Shown: piece by piece, positions 15,807-23,392 of the stretch
Layout: each line of letters opens with the position of its first letter
How positions within the stretch are numbered: the first letter of the stretch is position 1
Source of the DNA: Nitronereus sp964503895
Lineage (GTDB): Bacteria; Nitrospirota; Nitrospiria; Nitrospirales; UBA8639
Direction of reading: 5' to 3'
Assembly (NCBI GenBank): GCA_964503895.1
Contig: CAZDCF010000015.1
Span: forward strand, 1-31,904
Length of the DNA stretch: 31,904 bases
The notes under the pieces: generated by a model
Database searches by the model: none
What the model was told of the DNA's origin: nothing
What the model saw: only the letters and a program-made list of their open reading frames with translations
Made by a program: the position numbers and the translations under genes

Positions 15807-15992
15807 TTGGCAACAAAGAAGAAAGCACCAGCCAGGAAAAAGAAAGCAGCTAAGAAGAAAGCGCCAGCCAGGAAAAAGAAGGCTGCTAAGAAGAAAGCAC
15901 CAGCCAGGAAAAAGAAAGCTGCTAAGAGGAAAGCACCAGCCAGGAAAAAGAAAGCTGCTAAGAGGAAAGCACCAGCCAAGAAAAAGAAATAA
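15807..15992 (+). CDS. histone H1-like Lys/Ala/Pro-rich DNA-binding protein, copy 1
   Basis: 61 residues from TTG 15807: almost entirely Lys, Ala, Pro and Arg in five tandem 12-residue units KKKAPARKKKAA (the fourth and fifth begin KRK; the fifth is shorter). This is the composition of bacterial histone H1 C-terminal-tail-like proteins (Hc1/AlgP-type tails), which bind DNA non-specifically and compact it. No globular domain is present. I prefer TTG over the in-frame GTG 15798 because AAAGGGGGTG (15791-15800), a near-perfect anti-16S match, ends six bases before TTG and overlaps the GTG, and the same block precedes copy 2. The antisense frames encode low-complexity hydrophobic shadows. Confidence 0.8.
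   Translation: MATKKKAPARKKKAAKKKAPARKKKAAKKKAPARKKKAAKRKAPARKKKAAKRKAPAKKKK
15816..15989 (+). repeat. 36-base tandem repeats in the H1-like gene
   Basis: About 4.8 units of 36 bases encode KKKAPARKKKAA. Units differ mainly at third positions and at AAG/AGG switches. Such arrays can gain or lose units by slippage, so copy number may vary between strains. Confidence 0.75.
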
Positions 15993-16010
15993 ACTTCCCT
16001 CCACACTCAA

Positions 16011-16043
16011 CATGCTGGGAGTAGAAAGGCTGCTCCCAGCATG
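16011..16043 (+). terminator. hairpin after H1-like copy 1
   Basis: CATGCTGGGAG (16011-16021) and CTCCCAGCATG (16033-16043) form a perfect 11-bp stem with an 11-base loop, 18 bases after the stop. A pyrimidine-rich but not T-only stretch follows, so it is a terminator or an RNA-stabilising hairpin. Confidence 0.5.
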
Positions 16044-16088
16044 CCTCTTCCCCCATCCGAAAATAATGAACGCCTCCTGGAAATGGCG

Positions 16089-16274
16089 TCACAAGAAGTT
16101 TGGGCTTAGCCATAATATCCAGCTCGTTGAAACACGCCCCGCCATCCTCGCGCCTGGATGACAAGGAACCGCCATAAAGCTAAGAGTGCGGGAATCTAAA
16201 ATTTCCAAAAAGTCTTGGCGCCCATATAAGCCCTTATCTATGAAGACAACTAAATGATAATTATAGGGTTTTCC
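16089..16274 (-). pseudogene. degraded transposase-like fragment
   Basis: On the minus strand the frame from about 16274 to TGA 16089-16091 reads GKPYNYHLVVFIDKGLYGRQ, then DFLEILDSRTLSFMAVPCHP. The pattern 'VV.DKG.YGR.FLE.L.SR...F.AVP' resembles the second catalytic Asp block of DDE transposases (IS4-like or archaeal-type). It has no start codon, is closed by stops on both sides and is far shorter than any transposase. I see no terminal inverted repeats. The similarity is from memory of the motif only, hence low confidence. If right, an insertion element once lay between the two H1-like copies. Confidence 0.3.
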
Positions 16275-16742
16275 TCAAAATTAGCCCGCCATCCTCGGTC
16301 AAATGAATTTAAGGTTTTTACGATTAAAGCCTTGCTGAAGATTACGAAGTACCCAAAAATCCGCTTAATCATTAGACCAACCTTTCATTTTTTAGAATTC
16401 GATACTGCCCTAAAAGTGAGCTGAAATGTAAGCATTAATAACCTCTCGTAGCAAAACTTTTCGCGTGAAGTAGCAGATTAAATTTGTTCAAAGATTAGCT
16501 AGAAAAGATTCACATTTTAGAACGTGTTGTACTAGACAAAGGCCCCTTTAAAAACATGCTCGTAAAACTCAAACACAATTTTTACTTGCACATTTTCGTT
16601 TTGGTGAATAGTGAAAAACTAGTTTCTGAAGATAAATTCATGGAAACAGTCAAGAGAAAGTTTTTCCGCTAACAAAAAAAACATTGAAAAAATTTTATTA
16701 AAAGAGTAAGAAAGACTAATCATCTGAAAGGGGGTGAGCGCA
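16275..16742. other. A+T-rich spacer upstream of H1-like copy 2
   Basis: About 470 bases with no supported ORF on either strand. Homopolymer-rich near 16670-16710. The last 15 bases hold the Shine-Dalgarno block of copy 2. No convincing promoter pair was found. Confidence 0.5.
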
Positions 16743-16904
16743 TTGGCGACAAAGAAGAAGAAAGCACCGGCCAGAAAAAAGGCTGCTAAGAAGAAAGCGC
16801 CAGCCAGAAAAAAGAAAGCTGCTAAGAAGAAAGCACCCGCCAAGAAGAAAGCTGCTAAGAGGAAAGCACCAGCCAGAAGGAAGGCTGCTAAGAAAAAGAA
16901 ATAG
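16743..16904 (+). CDS. histone H1-like Lys/Ala/Pro-rich DNA-binding protein, copy 2
   Basis: 53 residues from TTG 16743 to TAG 16902-16904, built of KKKAPARKK and AAKKKAPA units like copy 1 but shorter and less regular (one unit is KKKAPAKKKAA, another RKAPARRKAA). The ribosome site and start (AAAGGGGGTG, six bases, TTGGC) are the same as in copy 1, although the sequence further upstream is unrelated, so the duplicated unit starts near the ribosome site. A strong intrinsic terminator follows. Predicted cytoplasmic nucleoid binder. Very low complexity makes wider homology uncertain, but the shared start cassette and terminator argue it is expressed. Confidence 0.75.
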   Translation: MATKKKKAPARKKAAKKKAPARKKKAAKKKAPAKKKAAKRKAPARRKAAKKKK

Positions 16905-16926
16905 CAAAATTCCTACCGTGTATACT

Positions 16927-16964
16927 CGGCGGAAGAAGGGCACCCTTCTTCCGCCGTTGTTTTT
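16927..16964 (+). terminator. strong intrinsic terminator after H1-like copy 2
   Basis: CGGCGGAAGAAGGG (16927-16940) and its perfect complement (16943-16956) give a stem of 12-14 bp with a minimal loop, followed by TTGTTTTT (16957-16964). The best rho-independent terminator in the window. Confidence 0.9.
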
Positions 16965-17076
16965 GGCCCATATCCCCTGTGAATAGGGGGAAAAACCAAT
17001 TTCCTTAGAGCCTCTACACAATGCTTCCTAAAGGTTCTCGCAAGCCTAATTTTCCAAGCTTTGAATCTTTTGTAAT

Positions 17077-17940
17077 ATGGAGCAGATTCCCATCATTCTC
17101 ATGGCAAGATCCTATATGTCCGACCAACGATTAACTGAGCACAAGGGGAAAGATCCAAAGGGATTGGGCGAGTTGATTTCTCTTTCATTTTTTCCCTACG
17201 AGTTTGCACTTCAATTGCAAATGCGTATTCGTGATGAACGAATTACGGGTTCTCAGTCTGACACTCTGATCTTGCTAGAGCATGAACCAGTATTAACTCT
17301 TGGCCAAACCACCAAAGACTCTCATTGGAAAGAACGGTCTGACATGATTAATAAACAGGGTATCCAGATTATTAAAAGTGAGAGAGGAGGATCGGTTACC
17401 TTTCATGGTCCCGGACAAATCGTCGGATACCCGATTTTGTTGCTTCGAGAATTCTGTTCTGGCCCGAAAACATACATGCGGATGCTAGAAGAGGTCATTA
17501 TTGCAGTTTTGGAGGAGTGGGGAATTAAAGGAAGGCGAATTGAAAAATTGGTAGGGGTATGGGTTGAGGACCCTCAAAACCCAGATGGACCTTTGGCCAA
17601 AATCGCAGCCTTGGGGGTTAAGATCTCACGGGGGATAACCACGCATGGTTTTGCATTGAATGTGGCTGTTGATTTGCAACCATTTAGGCTTATTACTCCG
17701 TGCGGGATTGAGAATTGCCACGTTACGTCAATGACCAAAGTATTGGGCAGCGAACTTGACGTGCCCTTGGTAAAGAAACAAGTTGCACATCACTTTTCTA
17801 GAGTATTCGGAATCAAGTGGAGCGACAGGGTAAGGGAAGTTTCCGATTTGCCTCTTCCCCAATCAAGAGGAGTGAGAAAAAATGATTTCAGCTGTTGGAG
17901 TGAACCTTGCCCCTACATCCCCCAACCGCCGCTGACGTGA
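17077..17940 (+). CDS. lipB: octanoyl-[acyl-carrier-protein]:protein octanoyltransferase
   Basis: 287 residues, longer than E. coli LipB (213). It moves octanoate from acyl carrier protein to lipoyl domains, the first step of lipoate assembly; LipA is not in the window. Motifs: LLEHEPVLTLGQTT (66-79), RGGSVTFHGPGQIVGYP (103-119), LAKIAALGVKISRGITTHGF (173-192) with catalytic Lys175, and TPCGIENCHVTSM (207-219) with catalytic Cys209. A polar N-terminal extension (about 30 residues) and a C-terminal tail of about 40 residues, rich in Pro, Ser and Arg, lie outside the family core. ATG 17116 is an alternative start; no ribosome site is obvious. Its last 28 bases overlap the SDR gene tail-to-tail. 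Confidence 0.92.
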   Translation: MEQIPIILMARSYMSDQRLTEHKGKDPKGLGELISLSFFPYEFALQLQMRIRDERITGSQSDTLILLEHEPVLTLGQTTKDSHWKERSDMINKQGIQIIKSERGGSVTFHGPGQIVGYPILLLREFCSGPKTYMRMLEEVIIAVLEEWGIKGRRIEKLVGVWVEDPQNPDGPLAKIAALGVKISRGITTHGFALNVAVDLQPFRLITPCGIENCHVTSMTKVLGSELDVPLVKKQVAHHFSRVFGIKWSDRVREVSDLPLPQSRGVRKNDFSCWSEPCPYIPQPPLT

Positions 17941-18647
17941 ATGTTAGTCCCAGTCACATATCTGGCTTCTTCTGACAAAAGATATCGGACGGCTGAAATC
18001 GTATCTTCTATTTCTCCAATGTACCCAGCTGGAATTTTTTTCGCCATGCCATCTAGTTCACCCGGCATTGCACTTCCTGAATCAATGAATCCTGGTGAGA
18101 TTGCGTTGACTGTAATGCCATCAGGTGCAAGCATCTTTGCAAGAGTTCTGGTCAAAATCAGAATGCCAGCCTTGGCAATATAATGCGCCGTGACCATTGG
18201 CTGGGCCTCCATTTTATCCGCATTAGCCATACCAAAGGAAATAATACGCCCATGTTTCCGAAGCTTCATTCCTGGAGCAACAGCTTGCGCAAGATAAAAG
18301 ATGGGATGAAGATTGTTGGTAAACATTTCGTCCCAGCCTTCTGTGGTCTCGTTGAATAGATTGATTCGATGATACGGTCCGGCTCCATTCACAAGTACAT
18401 CAATTTTCCCCCATTTCTCTTCCACCTGCCTTACTAATCGTTCGCAAGCCAGAGGATCAGATACATCACAACGAATGGCAATCCCTTGTCCGCCACGATC
18501 GTGGATGGCGGTGGTCGTGGCCTGAGCATCTTGCTCACTGGTCCGATAGCAAATAGCTATCGAGCACCCTTGCCTAGCAAGATCGAGAGCAATTCCTTTG
18601 CCAATACCTCGTGCGCCTCCAGTAATAAGTGCAACTGTTTGATCCAT
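17913..18647 (-). CDS. short-chain dehydrogenase/reductase with atypical active site
   Basis: 244 residues from ATG 18647, chosen because AAGGAG lies seven bases upstream; the frame extends 15 codons further without support. Rossmann features are complete: TGGARGIGKGIA (9-20), CDVSD (60-64), NGAG (87-90) and SPGFIDSG (184-191). The catalytic motif is odd: instead of Tyr-x3-Lys it reads AHYIAKAG, Tyr156-Ile-Ala-Lys159 (x2), with His155 at the Tyr position, and the usual Ser about 13 residues earlier is absent (Ser137 is 19 before). FabG-like and pteridine reductase-like SDRs are the nearest types. Last gene of the eight-gene run. NADP(H) binding is likely; the substrate is unknown. Confidence 0.75.
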   Translation of the reverse strand: MDQTVALITGGARGIGKGIALDLARQGCSIAICYRTSEQDAQATTTAIHDRGGQGIAIRCDVSDPLACERLVRQVEEKWGKIDVLVNGAGPYHRINLFNETTEGWDEMFTNNLHPIFYLAQAVAPGMKLRKHGRIISFGMANADKMEAQPMVTAHYIAKAGILILTRTLAKMLAPDGITVNAISPGFIDSGSAMPGELDGMAKKIPAGYIGEIEDTISAVRYLLSEEARYVTGTNIHVSGGWGM

Positions 18648-18691
18648 TCTCAAACTCCTTTTATTGACCTCTTCTAAAAGAGGAAAACGCA

Positions 18692-19459
18692 CTAATTCTT
18701 GGTGCCATGCCGTTGGAAGAGGGTTTGAAAAACGTTGGCCGTTCTCGTCGAAAGTTTTCTTTTTCCAGAATACGAAGATGTCGTCACGAATGCTTCAATA
18801 TCCTCAAAGGTATCAACATCACGTTCAAAATCAAGTAGGCCCACGGTTCGTCCTAGGGCTTGAGCTTTTTCCTGAGTAAGAGCAAGGACATTTTCCGTCG
18901 ACCAGGCAATATCAACAAAGATTCCCGGTGTCGGGCGTTTTAAACCAATCAGGTAGTAGCCTCCATCATGAGTTGGCCCAAGCACGATATCCTGAGTTTT
19001 TAACAGGAGCGCAGCTTTTTTATACGTTTCCAGTGAAAGTGCGGGAATATCAGTTCCAATCACTAAGGCATACTGATAGCCTTTTTTTAAGGATTTATTT
19101 ATCGCATGATTCATACGTTGGCCAAGGTCATCGCCAACCTGTTCACACAGAGTCAGACGATAACGAGCAGCAAGAGTTTGAAAGAAGGCGTGGTCTAATG
19201 ACGGTGTACAGGCAAGGAAGCGATCGAGTCTGCGAATTCCTCTGGTCTGCTCGGCGATATCCATAACCATACTCCCATGCAAACTTGCGGCTTCATCAGG
19301 ATTGAGTGGGGGACACAAACGTGTTTTGACTTGGCCGGGAATCGGAGCTTTGGCAAAAATAATAAGTGCGCCTTCGGCAGGAACGGGTGGTGACAGGTCC
19401 AGGTAGTTTTTTGTGTGGCTGTGCCGACTAGACCGTGAAAGCTTACCTGATCGTGGCAT
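18692..19459 (-). CDS. TIGR04282/DUF2064-family glycosyltransferase (rSAM/arsenosugar type)
   Basis: 255 residues, nucleotide-diphospho-sugar transferase fold. LIIFAKAPIPGQVKTRL (33-49), DDLGQRMNHAI, VIGTDIPALS and GPTHDGGYYLIGL are the hallmarks of this family, often annotated 'rSAM/selenodomain-associated transferase 1' or arsenosugar biosynthesis glycosyltransferase. It overlaps the upstream TIGR04283-type gene by 17 bases, and the two families commonly occur side by side. The N-terminal 29 residues before the core are basic and Ser-rich; a later start cannot be excluded. The acceptor is unknown: no ArsS-type radical SAM gene is seen here. Probably cytoplasmic. Confidence 0.8.
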   Translation of the reverse strand: MPRSGKLSRSSRHSHTKNYLDLSPPVPAEGALIIFAKAPIPGQVKTRLCPPLNPDEAASLHGSMVMDIAEQTRGIRRLDRFLACTPSLDHAFFQTLAARYRLTLCEQVGDDLGQRMNHAINKSLKKGYQYALVIGTDIPALSLETYKKAALLLKTQDIVLGPTHDGGYYLIGLKRPTPGIFVDIAWSTENVLALTQEKAQALGRTVGLLDFERDVDTFEDIEAFVTTSSYSGKRKLSTRTANVFQTLFQRHGTKN

Positions 19460-20147
19460 AAAATTGATGTAAGGTCCGTGGACTTAAACCCACCCAATAA
19501 AGAAATCGGAGAGCCCACATATGCAGAATAGTTTGAAGAGCACCTCGTTGTTCCCACCGACGGAAGGAGGTTGTGACCTTCATTTGCAATGGAATCACTT
19601 TTCCAAGACGTTTGAGTCGTCTAGTGAACTCAAGGTCTTCCATCAAAGGAATATCGACATATCCACCCATTTGCTCAAAGATTGAACGTCGTACAAAAAT
19701 AGCTTGATCCCCTGTAGCAATACCTGACCACCGCGATCGCCAGTTCATCATGCGGCTGATCACCCACGCCCAACCGCGATCATCCTCGAACTGGACATCA
19801 AAACGACCTCCCACGCATTGAGGATTTTCCATCGATTGTTCGATGGCCATTCGACTGTCAGGTGGCAACTGCGTGTCTGCATGCAGAAAGAGTAGGATAT
19901 CAGATTTGGCTTCAGCAGCTCCGGCGTTCATTTGTCGTGCACGCCCGCGATCAGCCACGATGGTTTTGGCTTCACGTTGGCAAAGACCATTAAGATGGTT
20001 GTTCGCAATGACTAGGGTTTGGTCTTCGCTCCCGCCATCGACGATAATGATTTCCTGAAATTGTTGCTGTCTCAGATAAAGGAGTGTTCGAGACAAGGCA
20101 CGTTCTTCATTAAGAGTCGGAATAATGATGGCGATAGAGGAGGCCAT
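19443..20147 (-). CDS. TIGR04283-family family-2 glycosyltransferase (rSAM/arsenosugar type)
   Basis: 234 residues, GT-A fold. IAIIIPTLNEERALSRTL (5-22), EIIIVDGGSEDQT, the DxD region LLFLHADTQLP and MEDLEFTRRLKRLG identify a family-2 glycosyltransferase; RGRARQMNAGA is typical of the TIGR04283 group. No membrane helix is clear except a weakly hydrophobic stretch near the C-terminus (ALRFLYWVGL). It works with, or in sequence to, the overlapping TIGR04282-type enzyme. Donor and acceptor are not predictable from sequence. Confidence 0.82.
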   Translation of the reverse strand: MASSIAIIIPTLNEERALSRTLLYLRQQQFQEIIIVDGGSEDQTLVIANNHLNGLCQREAKTIVADRGRARQMNAGAAEAKSDILLFLHADTQLPPDSRMAIEQSMENPQCVGGRFDVQFEDDRGWAWVISRMMNWRSRWSGIATGDQAIFVRRSIFEQMGGYVDIPLMEDLEFTRRLKRLGKVIPLQMKVTTSFRRWEQRGALQTILHMWALRFLYWVGLSPRTLHQFYATIR

Positions 20148-20204
20148 GGGGTGGAGTGCAGAAGGTTATTCGGCTTCCTTTTATTTACCTAGAAACGAAG
20201 CATT

Positions 20205-20717
20205 TTACTTCCAATCTCCGCCTTGTTTTTTGACAACCGCTGCTGGGTTTGAAGTTTTCTTAGGATTTTGAAACATAAAGAAGACCACCATCGCGATCGT
20301 CCCCCAATAGATGACATATTTGTGCCAAAAGAGTACTTCACCAAGTTCAATGAAACCTATCGCGCACATGATGGAGAAAACAATGATTAGATACCGGACT
20401 GTTGGAATCTTGACCGAAGAATGAGCCCACAGAGCCATCCCGGAAAAATATAAGAGCATGGGGAAAATAGTAATCTCCGCTCCAGTACTTGCCGAGAGAA
20501 ATACTTGAATAAAACCAATGAAGACCATAGCCGAACCCACCATTTTCATGGCGACTTTCATCTGAAGGGCTTCATGAGTTTCGGTATCCAGTTCGGGTTC
20601 TCCAGACGGGGGACCAACGTGTACGCCTGGTACTTGCCGAAGAGGAGGTTCAGGTGGTGTATCAGAGGCAGTCTCTACCTTAACATCATGTTTGGGGTCT
20701 TCAGACATATTCACCAT
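20205..20717 (-). CDS. four-helix membrane protein of unknown function
   Basis: 170 residues. An acidic, Pro-rich cytoplasmic N-terminus (1-50) is followed by four hydrophobic segments at about 56-77, 81-98, 108-126 and 133-150, and a basic Lys-rich tail, so the C-terminus is probably cytoplasmic. Starts at ATG 20717, overlapping the dcd stop, or at ATG 20708 just after it; both imply translational coupling to dcd. I recognise no family. It is between dCTP deaminase and glycosyltransferase genes, which does not suggest a clear partner. Confidence 0.6.
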   Translation of the reverse strand: MVNMSEDPKHDVKVETASDTPPEPPLRQVPGVHVGPPSGEPELDTETHEALQMKVAMKMVGSAMVFIGFIQVFLSASTGAEITIFPMLLYFSGMALWAHSSVKIPTVRYLIIVFSIMCAIGFIELGEVLFWHKYVIYWGTIAMVVFFMFQNPKKTSNPAAVVKKQGGDWK

Positions 20718-21868
20718 TTAAAATGTTTGCTCAGCGTCAAACCTTGCTGATGATAGCTCGACCCAATGGTCGAACCATAAATTTCGTCCGGAGTATCGAG
20801 CATTTTTTCATATATCACTTTAAAAAACGTCTGACCGTCGTGAATCATAAATGGCACATCATGCGGCCTGACCTCAAGGACAACTGGCGTGCCATTTTGT
20901 GGTGTAGTGCCAGACCCAAAGCCTGGGTCAAAGAACCCAGCATAATGCGTCCGTAACTCCCCGCATGCAGCTTCATAGGCAACCATTTCTGTCGCATACC
21001 CTGGGGGGACCCTAATTCGTTCTTTCGACGCCAGGATGTAAAATTCCTGTGGTTCCAAAACAAGCGAATCACTGGCATGGCGATAAATCGGCTCCCAAAA
21101 ATCCAAAGCCGGATAATGGCCAATCCTTGATAGATCAACCACATGGCTATTTTTCTTAGCTCGATAGCCAACAATGGAATTGTGCTCCCCATTCTCTTGG
21201 AGATCAACTCGTAAAAACATGCCATTGTTAACACGCACGTTTTTAGTAGCTAAGGGGACATTGTCTCGAGGTGGGTTCCCATTATCAAACAACAGACCCT
21301 CTTGTCGATGAAGCTTGATAAGTTGAGTGTCTGAAACCGTTGGTTGGCCCTCCACTAAACGGAGTTGGTTGATGGCCAACCCAGTTTGCACCCTTATGGT
21401 AAATGAGAGAGGGACAATTTCAAGATATAGGGGACCATGATAACCTAGTCGAACCTCATCAAACCCAACATTGAGATCAGTGATCATGCGGGTAAAGATA
21501 TCTAATCGGCCCGTTGAGCTCTTGGGGTTGGCTCGACCGCGAATATGTTTTGGCAAAACTAAGCTCTCCAATAAAGGAACCAAATAGACATGGCCTTTCT
21601 CCAGGATGCCACCTTGGGTAAGGTCAATGGCATACATGACGAGGTCTGATTCGCAGAGATCGAGAACATTCAACCGTGTGTGGACATCAGAACGTTCTGG
21701 ATGAAAACTGCTCCGTAAACGATAAGCTTTGTTGCCTAAACGTAGATCCAAACTCGCCGGTTGGATTTGACCATCCTGAATCGGGAATTTAGAGGTAATC
21801 TGGCCATCCTGAATCAGTCTTTTCAGGTGTCGATCAGGTAGGATCCCATTTTTTCTGGAACTAGCCAT
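20711..21868 (-). CDS. dcd: two-domain 2'-deoxycytidine 5'-triphosphate deaminase
   Basis: 385 residues from ATG 21868, two bases after the kamA stop; the frame extends 10 codons upstream inside kamA. It is about twice the length of E. coli Dcd (193), matching the long two-domain dCTP deaminase family (PF06559 type). QIQPASLDLRLG (34-45) and RGRANPKSSTGRLDIFTRMI (110-129) are the dUTPase-fold motifs; a second copy of the fold occupies about 200-385, with YAGFFDPGFGSG as its dUTPase-like motif. It turns dCTP into dUTP for thymidylate synthesis. Cytoplasmic, catalytic motifs intact. Coupling to kamA has no evident metabolic logic. Confidence 0.85.
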   Translation of the reverse strand: MASSRKNGILPDRHLKRLIQDGQITSKFPIQDGQIQPASLDLRLGNKAYRLRSSFHPERSDVHTRLNVLDLCESDLVMYAIDLTQGGILEKGHVYLVPLLESLVLPKHIRGRANPKSSTGRLDIFTRMITDLNVGFDEVRLGYHGPLYLEIVPLSFTIRVQTGLAINQLRLVEGQPTVSDTQLIKLHRQEGLLFDNGNPPRDNVPLATKNVRVNNGMFLRVDLQENGEHNSIVGYRAKKNSHVVDLSRIGHYPALDFWEPIYRHASDSLVLEPQEFYILASKERIRVPPGYATEMVAYEAACGELRTHYAGFFDPGFGSGTTPQNGTPVVLEVRPHDVPFMIHDGQTFFKVIYEKMLDTPDEIYGSTIGSSYHQQGLTLSKHFKW

Positions 21869-21870
21869 TT

Positions 21871-22992
21871 CTACTCGTCTAAAGCACCCTGGCTGCACAA
21901 TCCTCCAATGGAAGAGGCGCCAACCATCGGGAGTTCGCGAGAACGTGCTTGATTTGGCTGGGGGTAATGGTAGGTTTTATTCTCATAGTTTTTTAGCACC
22001 GCCCCATTTTCATCCAAATTGAGCAAATATTCATCGGGAAGAATGGGAATTTTCCCGCCCCCACCTGGTGCATCAATGACAAAATGCGGGACTGCCATGC
22101 CGCTCGTGTGTCCCTGTAAGGCTTGGATGATTTTGAGGCCTGTTTCCACCGTCGTGCGAAAATGATTCGTGCCCTTGGTCAGATCAGCCATATACAAGTA
22201 GTAGGGCTTTACCCGAGCAAGAAGCAGTTGCTGCATTAATCGTTTCATGATTTCCGTATCGTCGTTCACGCCTTTTAACAATACCGTTTGCGCACCGAGT
22301 GGCACGCCCACATTGGCCAGTCGTCCGCAAGCCTCTTTGACTTCAGAGGTGAGTTCGTCGGGATGATTGAAGTGCAGGTTCATATAGATCGGATGATATT
22401 GTTTGATAATATCACAGAGTTCTGGGGTAATGCGTTGAGGCAAGGTGCCGGGAACTCGAGAGCCGAAACGTATCAATTCCAAATGAGGAATCGTGCGAAG
22501 TGCTTTGAGAATACGCTCGATCAAATGATCCGGCAATAAGAGGGGGTCGCCGCCGGATAAAATAATGTCCCGGACCTCGGTATGTTCGCGAAGGTAAGCA
22601 ATTGCCTGATCCAATTCACCTTTTTTAAGAAATCCCGGCTTGCCTACCAGACGCTTGCGTGTGCAAAATCGGCAATAGATTGGGCACTGATTCGTCACCA
22701 TAAGAAGGACGCGATCCGGATACCGATGGACTAAATGCGGCACTGGACTATCCGTGTCCTCTTCTAGGGGATCGTCAGGCGCATCGAAATCATCCATTTC
22801 AATGGCTTCAGGAACAACCTGTTTCCAAATGGCATCACCAGGCGATTTTATGGTGGAGAGAACCGTAGGTGTGATGCGCATGGGATACGACCCCACAACG
22901 TCTTCAATCTCCTTTGGGTCTACACCAAGATGTTTCGCTAAATCCTTGGGTTTGGTTATGCTTTCCGCTAGGACTTGTTTCCAATCAGCCAT
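21871..22992 (-). CDS. kamA: lysine 2,3-aminomutase family radical SAM enzyme
   Basis: 373 residues. Moves the alpha-amino group of lysine to C3, making beta-lysine, with [4Fe-4S], SAM and PLP. Radical SAM cluster Cys103-x3-Cys107-x2-Cys110 (CPIYCRFC), SGGDPLLL (146-153), and PLP lysine Lys314 in DAPGGGGKIPILP. Asp270 (YMADL) and Asp307 (VIDAPG) match the two lysine-recognising Asp residues of clostridial KamA, favouring a true lysine aminomutase; EpmB is the alternative. GAGGGA lies five bases before ATG 22992. Upstream are a glutaredoxin-like gene and an ATP-grasp gene. No beta-lysine acetyltransferase (AblB) or EpmA is seen. Confidence 0.88.
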   Translation of the reverse strand: MADWKQVLAESITKPKDLAKHLGVDPKEIEDVVGSYPMRITPTVLSTIKSPGDAIWKQVVPEAIEMDDFDAPDDPLEEDTDSPVPHLVHRYPDRVLLMVTNQCPIYCRFCTRKRLVGKPGFLKKGELDQAIAYLREHTEVRDIILSGGDPLLLPDHLIERILKALRTIPHLELIRFGSRVPGTLPQRITPELCDIIKQYHPIYMNLHFNHPDELTSEVKEACGRLANVGVPLGAQTVLLKGVNDDTEIMKRLMQQLLLARVKPYYLYMADLTKGTNHFRTTVETGLKIIQALQGHTSGMAVPHFVIDAPGGGGKIPILPDEYLLNLDENGAVLKNYENKTYHYPQPNQARSRELPMVGASSIGGLCSQGALDE

Positions 22993-23094
22993 AAAAATCC
23001 CTCGTAACTATAAAAATGTGAAGTGGACGTTGGCTCCATGGGATCAGCCCACCCTTGTACCATAACACCGGGCAAAAGTCCCATTTCTATCAGT

Positions 23095-23328
23095 TCAGCT
23101 GTTGGGGGCATAGGAATCGAGATGTTCTAAAATATCTCCGGTTTCCGTTAAGACAGTCTCTCCGTCTATCAGAACAGGCACATAATATTGTCCAGATACT
23201 TCATAAACTTGTTTTCGAAAAGGGCGCACATCGTGAACAATAATACTTTCGTACTCGATGTCGAATTCAGAGAGTTTGTTCCGGACTGCCGCGCATTCCG
23301 GACACCACTCCGTATGGTAGAGAGTCAT
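23095..23328 (-). CDS. glutaredoxin / GST N-terminal-like thiol-redox protein
   Basis: 77 residues from ATG 23328; a TTG at 23343 would add five. Thioredoxin fold: strand TLYHTEWCPECAAVRNKL with active-site Cys-Pro-Glu-Cys, the cis-proline strand YYVPVLIDGETVLTETGDIL, and a C-terminal helix. CPEC differs from the common CPYC. It could reduce disulfides, deliver electrons, or be a GST-type adaptor. It lies between the ATP-grasp gene and kamA, with about 100 bases before kamA, so a role in assembling or reducing that system is possible but unproven. Small soluble protein. Confidence 0.75.
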   Translation of the reverse strand: MTLYHTEWCPECAAVRNKLSEFDIEYESIIVHDVRPFRKQVYEVSGQYYVPVLIDGETVLTETGDILEHLDSYAPNS

Positions 23329-23392
23329 AGCGCCCAGTTCCAACTACTCCTAAAAAGGGATATATTTCATCAGCCTCACAATTACCGATTTT

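Noticed and set aside
15777..16013. Minus-strand ORFs with FLAGAFFLAAFF-type repeats (15777-16013 and 15782-16006; also 16619-17021)
   Set aside because: They are antisense shadows of the Lys/Ala/Pro repeats. Lys/Ala codons on one strand give Phe/Leu/Ala runs on the other. The plus strand has a ribosome site and a following hairpin or terminator.
15085..16742. Genomic island, prophage or CRISPR
   Set aside because: No integrase, attachment repeats, phage genes or regularly spaced repeats. Only the 36-base coding repeats and a single transposase-like fragment.
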